Made by a program: the position numbers and the translations under genes
Notes under the pieces: generated by a model
What the model was told of the DNA's origin: nothing
Seen by the model: only the letters and a program-made list of their open reading frames with translations
The model's database searches: none
Assembly (NCBI GenBank): GCA_947630875.1
Contig: CANRJG010000001.1
Span: 78,637 to 142,636 of the forward strand
DNA length: 64,000 bases
Source of the DNA: an uncultured Lachnospiraceae bacterium
GTDB taxonomy: Bacteria > Bacillota > Clostridia > Lachnospirales > Lachnospiraceae
Direction of reading: 5' to 3'
Part shown: in pieces, positions 8,990-16,708 of the stretch
Position numbering within the stretch: the stretch's first letter is position 1
Layout: each line of letters starts with the position of its first letter

Positions 8990-9139
8990 ATGGACGATTT
9001 GAGATGTTCTGCAGTAGACTGTATGTACAACGACAGCAAATACTGCACGGCAGACCGGATTAAGATCGAGCACGACACCAGCTGCGAGACCTATTCCAGA
9101 GAGCCGTCAACGGACGATTCCGGCTGTCATTGTGACTGA
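8990..9139 (+). CDS. DUF1540 small cysteine-rich protein
   Basis: A 49-residue protein behind a near-perfect AAGGAGGT site 6 bases before the ATG at 8990. The pattern C-x4-C-x7-C with a later T-S-C-E-T-Y matches the DUF1540 domain, a short Cys motif common in Clostridia and thought to bind metal; its function is unknown. A second Cys pair lies at the C-terminus (C-H-C). An upstream in-frame ATG at 8957 has no ribosome binding site. It lies 119 bases after glmS and is followed by a long inverted repeat. Confidence 0.85.
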   Translation: MDDLRCSAVDCMYNDSKYCTADRIKIEHDTSCETYSREPSTDDSGCHCD

Positions 9140-9149
9140 TCAAACACAG

Positions 9150-9180
9150 AGGAAAGCGCCTGCAGTACAGGCGCTTTCCT
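9150..9180 (+). repeat. Perfect 13-bp inverted repeat between DUF1540 gene and methyltransferase gene
   Basis: Arms AGGAAAGCGCCTG (9150-9162) and CAGGCGCTTTCCT (9168-9180) with a 5-base loop. There is no U-tract, so it is a poor intrinsic terminator; it ends 13 bases before the methyltransferase ATG. Confidence 0.8.
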
Positions 9181-9193
9181 GAAATAAACTCAA

Positions 9194-9940
9194 ATGGACA
9201 CTTATCTTGCTTTCGCGAAAGTCTATGACCGCTGGATGCGCAATATTCCGTACCACAGATGGTGCCGGCGGATTATGGACATTCTGCATACATATGAAAT
9301 CGACAATGGAATAATCGCCGACTTAGGATGCGGCAGCGGACGTATGACCAGAAAGCTGGCAGACGCCGGATATGATATGATCGGCATCGACAATTCCGAA
9401 GAAATGCTGGCTCGGGCTTACGAAAAAAGCAGCCGCGATTCGAATATCCTTTATCTGTGTCAGGATATCCGCGCTTTCGAGCTGTACGGAACCGTCCGTG
9501 CCGCCATCTGCTGCTGCGATACCGTCAATTATATGGCAGATACGGATGAGCTGACCACGCTGTTTCGGCTGGTGAACAATTATCTGGATCCGGGCGGCCT
9601 TTTTATTTTTGATATGAAAACGAAAAAGTGGTTTCAGACCACTGCCGGTCTCACCTCCTGCCGACATGACCAAAAAGGGGATTTTTTTTGTGAGACTGCC
9701 ATAGATCAGGATGTGTTTGAATATCATCTGTCCATGTTCGAACGGGAGGCGGACGGCAGGTACGCCAAATTTGAAGAATACCATTATCAGAGAATCTTTA
9801 CGAAGGAAGCAGTCTGCAGGGCACTGGCGGATGCCGGCCTGCAATTGCTGGATGTGACGGACGGCTACAGCAGCCGCCCGGGCAGCGACGCTGACCACCG
9901 ATTATGTTTTATTGCAAAGGAGTGCGAAAAAAAGCCATGA
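9194..9940 (+). CDS. Class I SAM-dependent methyltransferase
   Basis: A 248-residue methyltransferase. A-D-L-G-C-G-S-G-R near residue 40 is SAM motif I, followed by G-I-D-N-S-E-E-M-L (motif II acidic residue), the usual spacing for small-molecule methyltransferases of the UbiE/YodJ-like fold. The N-terminus (Y-x-x-F-A-K-V-Y-D near the start) is the ordinary one for this group, so the start at 9194 is supported even though no Shine-Dalgarno sequence is visible and a strong hairpin stands just upstream. Its stop overlaps the hslO start as ATGA, implying translational coupling. The substrate is unknown. Confidence 0.85.
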   Translation: MDTYLAFAKVYDRWMRNIPYHRWCRRIMDILHTYEIDNGIIADLGCGSGRMTRKLADAGYDMIGIDNSEEMLARAYEKSSRDSNILYLCQDIRAFELYGTVRAAICCCDTVNYMADTDELTTLFRLVNNYLDPGGLFIFDMKTKKWFQTTAGLTSCRHDQKGDFFCETAIDQDVFEYHLSMFEREADGRYAKFEEYHYQRIFTKEAVCRALADAGLQLLDVTDGYSSRPGSDADHRLCFIAKECEKKP

Positions 9941-10836
9941 CTGCACAGGATTATATTGTAAGAGCCTCGGCGGCCGGAGGCAGTATCCGCGCCTTTGCCG
10001 CCGAAACCACAGGCATGACGGAATACGCCAGACAGATTCATAATACCAGTCCCGTCGCCACGGCGGCCCTCGGCCGGTGCCTTACGGCAGGCGCCATGAT
10101 GGGCGTGGGCATGAAAGGGGACAAAGATCTGCTGACGATCCATATCACGGGAGACGGGCCTCTGAAAGGCATTACGGTTACCGCCAATTCCAAAGGCTTT
10201 GTGAAGGGATTCGTAGACGAGCCGCTGGTGCTGATTCCCGCCAATGCCAAAGGGAAACTGGACGTAGGCGGCGCCATCGGCCGGGGCAGCCTTTCCGTCA
10301 TCAAGGATCTGGGACTGAAAGAGCCCTATACCGGGCGGGTCGATCTGCAGAGCGGCGAGATTGCCGATGATCTGACCTGGTATTTTGCCGTCAGTGAGCA
10401 GATTCCCTCCTCCGTGGCACTGGGTGTGCTGATGCAGCACGACAACCATGTGAAGGCGGCAGGGGGATTTCTGATCCAGCTGATGCCTTTTGCCGAGGAT
10501 GCCCATATCGCCGCGCTGGAAGAAAAGCTGAAAAGTCTGCCCAGCGTGACTTCCCTGCTGGAACAGGGGCTGACGCCGGAGGATATTCTGCAGCAGATCT
10601 TAGGCGATATGGATCTGGAAATTCTGGAAACCACAGAAACCGGCTTTCGCTGTGACTGCTCTGCGCCCCGCATCGAACGGGCGCTGTTAAGTCTGGGCAA
10701 AACGCAGCTGGAATCCCTGATCGACGAGGAAAAGCCGGTGGAAGTCAAATGCCATTTCTGCGGTAAAACCTATCAGTTTTCCAAAACCGATCTGCTGCGG
10801 CTGATCCGGGAAGGCAGCACTACTGCGAAACCGTGA
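9937..10836 (+). CDS. hslO: Hsp33 family redox-regulated molecular chaperone
   Basis: A 299-residue cytoplasmic holdase, switched on by oxidation. The C-terminal zinc switch is intact: Cys239-x-Cys241 and Cys272-x2-Cys275. The N-terminal substrate-binding core has the usual T-A-G-A-M-M-G and G-D-G-P-L-K-G segments. The start at 9937 gives the ATGA overlap with the methyltransferase stop; AAAGGAG lies 14 bases upstream, rather far, which fits coupled translation. An in-frame ATG at 9904 lies inside the methyltransferase gene. Its 3' end overlaps the convergent small membrane protein gene by 17 bases. Confidence 0.95.
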   Translation: MTAQDYIVRASAAGGSIRAFAAETTGMTEYARQIHNTSPVATAALGRCLTAGAMMGVGMKGDKDLLTIHITGDGPLKGITVTANSKGFVKGFVDEPLVLIPANAKGKLDVGGAIGRGSLSVIKDLGLKEPYTGRVDLQSGEIADDLTWYFAVSEQIPSSVALGVLMQHDNHVKAAGGFLIQLMPFAEDAHIAALEEKLKSLPSVTSLLEQGLTPEDILQQILGDMDLEILETTETGFRCDCSAPRIERALLSLGKTQLESLIDEEKPVEVKCHFCGKTYQFSKTDLLRLIREGSTTAKP

Positions 10837-11104
10837 CCTCTTCCGTGTTCAGCGGAACGGATGTTTCCATACCGGTATCCGTTTCAGGCAGAAATTCTGC
10901 GGCCGCATTTTCCGTTATTTCGGACACGGATTCCGTAGCGTTAATTTCCGTCTGTACCGGATTTTCCGGCGCTGCTTCATCGCCGGATTTGGGCAGAAAC
11001 ATATACACAAGCACGATAATCAATATAATTACAAGTGCCGTAAAGATTACGGTATAAAGCAGTTCTTTCATATGAACCACCACAATTTTTGTTTTTTCGC
11101 TCAT
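10820..11104 (-). CDS. Small single-pass membrane protein of unknown function
   Basis: A 94-residue protein with a good site (AGGAG, 7 bases before ATG at 11104). A strongly hydrophobic helix covers about residues 14-38; the remaining 55 residues are acidic and rich in Glu, Thr and Ser without Cys. The basic residues ahead of the helix predict an N-in topology, placing the acidic tail outside the cell (inference). I do not recognise a named domain. Its 3' end overlaps the end of hslO by 17 bases on the opposite strand, and it is divergent from the lipid kinase gene. Confidence 0.65.
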   Translation of the reverse strand: MSEKTKIVVVHMKELLYTVIFTALVIILIIVLVYMFLPKSGDEAAPENPVQTEINATESVSEITENAAAEFLPETDTGMETSVPLNTEEVTVSQ

Positions 11105-11207
11105 TTGATCACTCCTGGAAGATAACTAGATGTCAGTTTCTTTTACACTCTATGATCAAAGAGCCGTGAATATGCTAAGAAAGTATCGGAAAAGGAGGCT
11201 TCCATTG

Positions 11208-12104
11208 ATGCAGGAATCACTGAAAAAATTACTGTTTATCTACAACCCCAAGGCCGGCAAAGGCGCCATTTTACAAAAACTGAGCACCATCATCGACCTG
11301 TTTACCGCCGCCGGTTACCTGGTGACCGCCTATCCGACGCAAAAGAGGGCCGACGCCACCAATCTGGTACTGGACGAAACGCTTGACTGCGATCTGATTG
11401 TCTGCAGCGGCGGCGACGGCACTTTAAATGAAGTGGTTACCGGTATGATGAAACGGGAAAAAAGGATCCCCATCGGATACATTCCGGCAGGTTCCACCAA
11501 TGATTTCGCATCCTCTCTTGAAATTCCAAAACGTATGCTGGAAGCCGCGGAAACCGCCATCGGTCCCTCCGTTTTCAAAAGCGATATCGGCTCCCTGAAC
11601 GGCAAATATTTTGTCTATGCCGCTGCCTTTGGTCTGTTCTCCGAGGTATCCTACATGACGCCTCAGGATATGAAAAATCTGCTGGGGCATTCCGCTTACA
11701 TTATAGAAGGCGCCAAAAGCCTTGCGAATATTCCGGAATACCATATCATTGCCGATGGCGACAATCTGCACATTGACGGTCATTTTATTCTCGGAATGAT
11801 TACAAATACCTATTCCATCGGCGGATTCAAGCGTTTGTTCGGCAGCGACGTTTCCTTAGACGACGGCTATCATGAACTTACCCTGGCAAAAGCTCCGGAA
11901 ACGCCGGCGGAATTTCAGGAGCTGATTACCTGTCTGTTTAATGGAAAACTGCGGGAAGCCTCCATTGTACAGACAGCGGAAATCACTTCCCTGCACATCA
12001 CCAGCGACCAGCCCATTTCCTGGTCCCTGGATGGAGAATTCGGTGGAGAATATACCGAAGTGGATATACAAAACAACAAACAGGCCATTGAACTGAAAAT
12101 CTGA
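11208..12104 (+). CDS. YegS/BmrU-family lipid (diacylglycerol) kinase
   Basis: A 298-residue protein of the diacylglycerol kinase catalytic-domain family. Y-N-P-K-A-G-K-G near the N-terminus, G-G-D-G-T-L-N-E-V-V (nucleotide binding) and I-P-A-G-S-T-N-D-F-A are its three diagnostic motifs. Such enzymes phosphorylate diacylglycerol or related lipids at the membrane, recycling DAG made by lipoteichoic acid or glycolipid synthesis. The start at 11208 follows AAAGGAGG; the open frame extends to 11130 but that stretch looks non-coding. A strong terminator follows directly. The precise lipid substrate is not predictable. Confidence 0.92.
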   Translation: MQESLKKLLFIYNPKAGKGAILQKLSTIIDLFTAAGYLVTAYPTQKRADATNLVLDETLDCDLIVCSGGDGTLNEVVTGMMKREKRIPIGYIPAGSTNDFASSLEIPKRMLEAAETAIGPSVFKSDIGSLNGKYFVYAAAFGLFSEVSYMTPQDMKNLLGHSAYIIEGAKSLANIPEYHIIADGDNLHIDGHFILGMITNTYSIGGFKRLFGSDVSLDDGYHELTLAKAPETPAEFQELITCLFNGKLREASIVQTAEITSLHITSDQPISWSLDGEFGGEYTEVDIQNNKQAIELKI

Positions 12105-12110
12105 GACTGC

Positions 12111-12141
12111 CCTGTGCCGGGACATCCGGCACAGGTTTTTT
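12111..12141 (+). terminator. Intrinsic terminator of the lipid kinase gene
   Basis: Perfect 10-bp stem CCTGTGCCGG / CCGGCACAGG with a 5-base loop followed by six T. Confidence 0.93.
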
Positions 12142-12149
12142 CTTTGCAT

Positions 12150-12198
12150 AAAAAAAGTGTCTGAAACGAAAGACGTGCTTTCGCCCCGGACACTTTTT
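12150..12198 (-). terminator. Intrinsic terminator downstream of the coiled-coil gene
   Basis: Stem AAAAAGTGTC / GACACTTTTT enclosing an inner hairpin (CGAAAG / CTTTCG), with a U-tract in the minus-strand RNA. It lies 25 bases after the stop at 12224 and back to back with the plus-strand terminator. Confidence 0.8.
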
Positions 12199-12223
12199 GG
12201 GTGGCCTGCGATCAATGCCTGAT

Positions 12224-12448
12224 TCAAAGATCCTTCCGACCTTTGATGCTTTCCAAAAATGCCTGATAGTCTTCATCGGAATCGAGATTGTAACGATGTC
12301 TTGCTTCTTTTAATTCCTTTTCGAACAGCTTCGTCAGCATTTCCCACTGCTCGCTTTTCTTCCGTTCCTCTTCTACCAGTTTTTTCAGACGCGCATTTTC
12401 TTCCAGCAGCTTTTTATGGTTTCTTTTTACTTCCGAAATGAAAATCAT
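12224..12448 (-). CDS. Short charged coiled-coil protein, unknown
   Basis: A 74-residue protein, very rich in Lys and Glu, with heptad-like Leu/Ile/Met spacing over residues 10-50 that predicts a coiled coil. No Cys, signal peptide or membrane helix. GAGG is 8 bases before the ATG. It follows the unrecognised 301-residue gene by 14 bases and is closed by a terminator, so the two form an operon. I do not recognise the family; it could be a partner of the protein encoded upstream. Confidence 0.6.
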   Translation of the reverse strand: MIFISEVKRNHKKLLEENARLKKLVEEERKKSEQWEMLTKLFEKELKEARHRYNLDSDEDYQAFLESIKGRKDL

Positions 12449-12462
12449 GGTTTTTTCCTCTG

Positions 12463-13368
12463 CTAAATTTTATATCGTTTCATCCAAAGCCACTTGTCCC
12501 TTTCATCTTTCTGGCCAAGCAGCAGCTTCCATACATCCACATGACGGATATCCACGGAAACCGAAAAACGCTCCTCAAACAAACGAAGTACCGGCGCAAT
12601 CAAACACATCATTTGCACATGTTCTTTTTTTATGCCATTTTCTTTAATATAGACCTTCACCGCGTATGCATCCAGTACCGAATAATTTTTTGGTTTCCAG
12701 TAGCATTCAACGATATTGATCTTTTTCGGCAGCGTCTTTTGTTCCGGTCTGTCCTCTGATAATAAATTATATGCCGCAATTAGCTCTTTTATGATAAAAA
12801 GCGCGTCAATATGGCTGAAAATACTCTGTGATTCACCGCCGTCTGCCGCACAGGGCATCAGCATTTTTCGCGTTGCCTCTGCAAAAATCTTTCCGGCCGC
12901 CGGATCAAAGTAATTCCGTTCGTCCAGAAAAGTTTCCTTAATCAGGCGGTTTTTCAGAACAATCCATTCCAGAAAACGGGTCCGGACGATTTCCCATTCC
13001 TCTTCTCCGATCAGGAGCGTATCAATGGAAAGTGTTGTATTTTTGTTTTGAATCAACGGAATTTTCTGTTTATACACCGGATGATAGACGCCCGGTGCAA
13101 TGCCGCAGCCGTTTTCCCGAAAGGCAAGCGGGCCTGCGCCAAACAGATTGTAATTCAGTGCCTTTCTGGACGCGATGTAAGCGATCTCATCTTCTGTCTC
13201 ATCGCATCCTTCCGCATACAGATTGAGCCTGTAATCCTTTAATGAATAATCCTTCCTGTGCCGGTCGGAAGACCGCTCTTTGTCAAAAGCCGATTCATCG
13301 ATTCCGGCGACTTCCATAAACTGTTTCTTAATCAGAGCGAGAAGATTCGGCCAAATATAGTAATACAT
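12463..13368 (-). CDS. Protein of unknown function (301 residues)
   Basis: A 301-residue soluble-looking protein behind a GGGAGG site 6 bases from the ATG. It is rich in aromatic and charged residues, has no membrane helix or signal peptide, and only a few scattered Cys. I find no Walker, helix-turn-helix or metal-binding motif. The local base composition seems slightly more AT-rich than the flanking genes (by eye), which may hint at a different history. It precedes the short coiled-coil gene by 14 bases. It is encoded downstream, on the same strand, of the secreted Cys-rich protein but separated by 174 bases containing an inverted repeat. Confidence 0.6.
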   Translation of the reverse strand: MYYYIWPNLLALIKKQFMEVAGIDESAFDKERSSDRHRKDYSLKDYRLNLYAEGCDETEDEIAYIASRKALNYNLFGAGPLAFRENGCGIAPGVYHPVYKQKIPLIQNKNTTLSIDTLLIGEEEWEIVRTRFLEWIVLKNRLIKETFLDERNYFDPAAGKIFAEATRKMLMPCAADGGESQSIFSHIDALFIIKELIAAYNLLSEDRPEQKTLPKKINIVECYWKPKNYSVLDAYAVKVYIKENGIKKEHVQMMCLIAPVLRLFEERFSVSVDIRHVDVWKLLLGQKDERDKWLWMKRYKI

Positions 13369-13430
13369 ATTCTGCCTCCCGCAAACCGTCCTTACCGGAC
13401 AGTTTTTCTTTTTAAGTGTGATTTATATGA

Positions 13431-13500
13431 TAAAGGCGCATTCGGCGATTCAATTAATATTTGTTGCAGATATAAACCGGAGTGGCCTCCTGCGCCTTTA
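13431..13500. repeat. 10-bp inverted repeat with 50-base centre
   Basis: TAAAGGCGCA (13431-13440) and TGCGCCTTTA (13491-13500), perfect arms, in the 174-base gap upstream of the unknown 301-residue gene. It could be a regulator site or a long hairpin in the leader; no other copy was noticed. Confidence 0.5.
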
Positions 13501-13542
13501 CCGACGATCTGTTTCGGCGGACGCTGCCGCGCCGCCGGGGTT

Positions 13543-13866
13543 TCAATGGTTACAGACGGTTTTGTATTCCCATGTTTTTCCCAAATCGGCTGTAAACCCG
13601 CAGTTGGAGCATTTAACGCTCATAAACACCGGCCGTTCATAAATATGATCCAATCCTCCCGGCTCCTTTTTACAAAGTGTTGTGTGCACAAACACCCAGC
13701 CGCCATAGTCATACTGGTTCAGCAGCCGCATCTGCCCGCAGTTGCCGCATTCCTGGGCCATGGGCTGCGCCGGCGCCGGCCGGGTGGCGGCAATGGAGGT
13801 GGTCACAGTGCCAAGGACAAGCATCGTACATAATATCAGCATCAAAATCCATTTTTTTCGCTTCAT
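13543..13866 (-). CDS. Secreted small cysteine-rich protein
   Basis: A 107-residue precursor: basic start (M-K-R-K-K), hydrophobic helix at about 6-20 and a likely signal peptidase site near A-T-S/I-A-A about residue 26. The mature part has C-G-N-C-G near residues 40-44 and C-S-N-C-G near residues 84-88 plus two single Cys, an arrangement like a small zinc ribbon or two disulfides. GGGAG stands ahead of the ATG. The promoter carries repeats matching the site in front of the nearby ABC permease, so it probably belongs to the same two-component regulon (inference). The function is unknown: a secreted binding, immunity or envelope protein are all possible. Confidence 0.75.
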   Translation of the reverse strand: MKRKKWILMLILCTMLVLGTVTTSIAATRPAPAQPMAQECGNCGQMRLLNQYDYGGWVFVHTTLCKKEPGGLDHIYERPVFMSVKCSNCGFTADLGKTWEYKTVCNH

Positions 13867-13903
13867 TTTCTTTTTCTCCCTTCTTTCTACTTTTTATATG
13901 GAT

Positions 13904-13958
13904 ATTATACCGCTGGATTCTTACGGAAACCTTACAAAATTGCTTACAGTTTCGTAAG
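13904..13958 (-). promoter_or_regulatory. Activator-type promoter with BceR-like palindrome and CTTAC direct repeats
   Basis: TATAAT at 13904-13909 has no good -35 (AGGTTT). In its place, on the plus strand, CTTACG (13920-13925), CTTACA (13931-13936) and CTTACA-GTTT-CGTAAG (13943-13958) are spaced 11-12 bases, one helical turn, as expected for an OmpR-family activator. The 16-base palindrome resembles the known BceR-type motif TNACA-N4-TGTAA. Confidence 0.65.
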
Positions 13959-13985
13959 GTTTCTGATTTTTTTATTTAAAATCAG

Positions 13986-14019
13986 AAAAACCCGCGTTTC
14001 CGAAAAAGAGAAACGCGGG
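13986..14019 (-). terminator. Intrinsic terminator after the FtsX permease gene
   Basis: Stem CCCGCGTTTC / GAAACGCGGG (13991-14000 with 14010-14019) and a U-tract in the minus-strand RNA, 4 bases after the permease stop. Confidence 0.93.
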
Positions 14020-14023
14020 AAGT

Positions 14024-16618
14024 TTAAAAATCTTTCGTTTTTTTCCGTCTGCTTTGGGAAAACAATGCCGTATCCGGCAGCCGGCGTCGGGCCAGCAGTA
14101 CCGTCAGCGCCACCAGCGCCGCGCCGGCCGCGCTGACCAGCAAAACCTGTCCGGAATGGATGCCGTAATTCCGATATATATTCAGTTCCCCCATGAGCGT
14201 TTCTTTCAGCGTATGCGCCTCGCCGAAATATTCCAGCGGCCGGCTTTGCTGCCGGAAAGCGCCGTACAGCAGATAGACGCCAAAAGCGCCCCAGCCGGCG
14301 CCGACCGAAAAGAGCGCGGTGCCGGCCGCTTCCAGAAGGACTTGCAGCCGCAGCCTGCACCGGGACAGCCCCAGCGCCCGGAGCACCGCGATCCGTTTTG
14401 TCTCCCCTTCGTCCGCCAGCCGCTGGCTGCTGCAGATAAGCAGCAGCGATACACAGAGGATCACAGCGCCGCTGGCCAACAGCTGCACCAGCATCTGCAG
14501 GGACCGCTGGATCTGCCCCGTGTTTTCCTCCCGAAACGTATTGATGTGATATCCGTATCGTTCACAAAGTTCTGCCATCGCGTAATCCGTGGAATAGTAG
14601 TCCGCTGTCCCATCGGTATATACCTCGCCCTGGGTACAGCCATAGGCGCCGCCCTTCAGATATTGGCTCCCTTCCTGCTCTATCCCCGTATCCTGCAGTG
14701 CCTCGTCAAGCAGTTGCAGGGGACAAACTATTCCATACGGCATATTTCGAAATAATTCGGATGCTCTTGTAAAATAGTCGTTCACGTTATGCACCACAGC
14801 CCCTACCTTTACAGGAATTGACCGGATCTGTTCCCGTTTTCTGCCGGGTACATAATATGATGTTTCCCCTGTCTCCGGATCCCCATACAGATCCAGAAAC
14901 AGGGTATCCCCCTGGGAAACCGCCGGCAGCGCCTTCCCGGTCCGATTCTCCGGCACCACCAGTATCACGGCGTCGCCCCTTTGCAGGGCATCCATATCCG
15001 CCCCGCCATCCACCTGCCGAACCAGCACTTCCCAGTCGGCAGCCGCCAGTCCGTAGATTTCCAGATCTGTCTCTGAATCCTTATCTGACGCTGCCTCGTC
15101 TTTGTTTGTCCCGGCATCCGTGTTTTCCTCCAAATGAAAGCCGCCGTAAAATGCCGCCCAGGCATTGACGCGGCGAACCCCCGGCAGCTGTGCCAGTGCT
15201 GCGGCAAAGTCCCGGCCCGAGATACCTGCAGTTGTTTCTGTGGATAAAAAACGGTAAGAGCAATCAGATTCCGCATATTCTTTCAGCATCCAGGGCCAGG
15301 CTGCCTGCATACAGCTGAAGATCAGCGTCGCGCATACGATCCCGGACAGCATCAGAAGCAGCGCTTTGCTGACCCGCCGGTACCGGCGTTTCTTCCGCCG
15401 GTCTGTCTGCATCCGGCCCCGCAGAGGCTGACGCAGCGCTGCCTGAAACAGCAGGAACCGTACCAGCAGCACCCCGGCAAACCAAAGCAAAACCAGCCCC
15501 AAAATCACAAGCACCGGTATATGAATATGTATTTTCCGTGTATGCACCAGCAAAAGGGAGTGCTGTACAAGTACGATCACGCCCCAGGCGGCCAGCAGTC
15601 CCGCCAGCACCGCAGGCAGCACAAGGCAGAGGGTCTCATAAAACAGTTTGATCCGCAGCTGTTTTTCGGTAATGCCGATGCTGCGAAACAGCGCAAGATG
15701 ACGTACTTCCCTTTCCATCTGGGACAGATAGACATAGAATACCGCCAGCAGGGTCACACAGAAAATCATCCCCAGATAGAAATAATAGCTGCCGGTCTCC
15801 TGTGCCGTATCAAAGGCGGCGCTGTTAAAGACAAGCCTTCGGTCTGCGCTGTTGCCGTTTTCCGCAAAGAAAGGATGCTGCAGAAGCGCTTTCTGCAGCG
15901 TGCGGACATTTTTCGTCGCCCGAAAGAAATACTGATATTCCGGTGTTTCCAGTACGGCCGTTTCATACTGCTTTGCTGCGTCCGCATATACATGCAGGGC
16001 CTCTTCTTCCGTCACTACTGCGCCCGGAAGCCGGCCCTGTCCATTTTCCCATAAATCGGTATAATCACAGATCACCCCGCAGAGGCGATATGTTTTTTCC
16101 ACTATGACGGCGTTGCCCTGCGCTGCATCAGCGGTTTCCGCCGTTTGGCCTGCGGGCACCGCCGGCAGCGCAATCTGCAGACGGATGGACTGCCCCAGTA
16201 CATAACTGCAGCCCAGTGCGTTTAAAATATCTGCTTCTATGGCAATCTCATCCGACTGTGTGGGGAAGCGGCCGTCCTGCAGCCGCAAATGTCCCATTTC
16301 TTTCAATGCCGGATCCAGTGTTCCGTAGACGGCATTCGCCATCACCGTACCGTAGCAAACCGCAGTTCCCATCTGCGCTGTCTCCTGCAGCTTCCGATAT
16401 GCCTTTTCATCCTTCCTGTCCCCGCCGTATACGGCGTATTCCCAGGCGCCGTAGGTATCCAGACGATAGTCGGTATTCGAAACATCGATACTCTCCGTAA
16501 TGGAAAGCGCGGAAATTGCAAACGAAAAAGAAATCAGAAGAATCAGAAAAATCAAAAGACTGGTTTTCTTTTTTCGTTTGATGCCCTGTATGGTCAGTTC
16601 CAAAAGCTGCTTATGCAT
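14024..16618 (-). CDS. ABC transporter permease (FtsX family, two FtsX domains)
   Basis: An 864-residue permease. A membrane helix at about 16-38 is followed by a large extracellular region, a first FtsX block with L-F-R-S-I-G-I-T-E near residue 320, three membrane helices, a second extracellular region, and a second FtsX block with V-L-R-A-L-G-L-S near residue 745 plus further helices. This is the architecture of clostridial antimicrobial-peptide-type exporters. It would work with the ATPase encoded at 18379-19062; the kinase and regulator genes lie between. The gene has its own upstream BceR-like palindrome (16673-16688), so the permease can be induced apart from the rest. GGGGG precedes the ATG by 9 bases. 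Confidence 0.88.
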   Translation of the reverse strand: MHKQLLELTIQGIKRKKKTSLLIFLILLISFSFAISALSITESIDVSNTDYRLDTYGAWEYAVYGGDRKDEKAYRKLQETAQMGTAVCYGTVMANAVYGTLDPALKEMGHLRLQDGRFPTQSDEIAIEADILNALGCSYVLGQSIRLQIALPAVPAGQTAETADAAQGNAVIVEKTYRLCGVICDYTDLWENGQGRLPGAVVTEEEALHVYADAAKQYETAVLETPEYQYFFRATKNVRTLQKALLQHPFFAENGNSADRRLVFNSAAFDTAQETGSYYFYLGMIFCVTLLAVFYVYLSQMEREVRHLALFRSIGITEKQLRIKLFYETLCLVLPAVLAGLLAAWGVIVLVQHSLLLVHTRKIHIHIPVLVILGLVLLWFAGVLLVRFLLFQAALRQPLRGRMQTDRRKKRRYRRVSKALLLMLSGIVCATLIFSCMQAAWPWMLKEYAESDCSYRFLSTETTAGISGRDFAAALAQLPGVRRVNAWAAFYGGFHLEENTDAGTNKDEAASDKDSETDLEIYGLAAADWEVLVRQVDGGADMDALQRGDAVILVVPENRTGKALPAVSQGDTLFLDLYGDPETGETSYYVPGRKREQIRSIPVKVGAVVHNVNDYFTRASELFRNMPYGIVCPLQLLDEALQDTGIEQEGSQYLKGGAYGCTQGEVYTDGTADYYSTDYAMAELCERYGYHINTFREENTGQIQRSLQMLVQLLASGAVILCVSLLLICSSQRLADEGETKRIAVLRALGLSRCRLRLQVLLEAAGTALFSVGAGWGAFGVYLLYGAFRQQSRPLEYFGEAHTLKETLMGELNIYRNYGIHSGQVLLVSAAGAALVALTVLLARRRLPDTALFSQSRRKKTKDF

Positions 16619-16672
16619 AAAACGATACCCCCTGTTGCGTTTTATCTTATCACAAACAGTTCCTCTGAAAAC

Positions 16673-16688
16673 CTTACATTTTTGTAAG
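16673..16688. promoter_or_regulatory. BceR-like operator upstream of the permease gene
   Basis: CTTACA-TTTT-TGTAAG is a perfect palindrome fitting TNACA-N4-TGTAA, described for BceR/PsdR regulators. A TAAGAT -10 candidate lies 23 bases downstream on the minus strand, similar to the 21-base spacing seen at 13904-13936. Confidence 0.65.
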
Positions 16689-16708
16689 ATTGGCAGTACC
16701 GCACTGTT

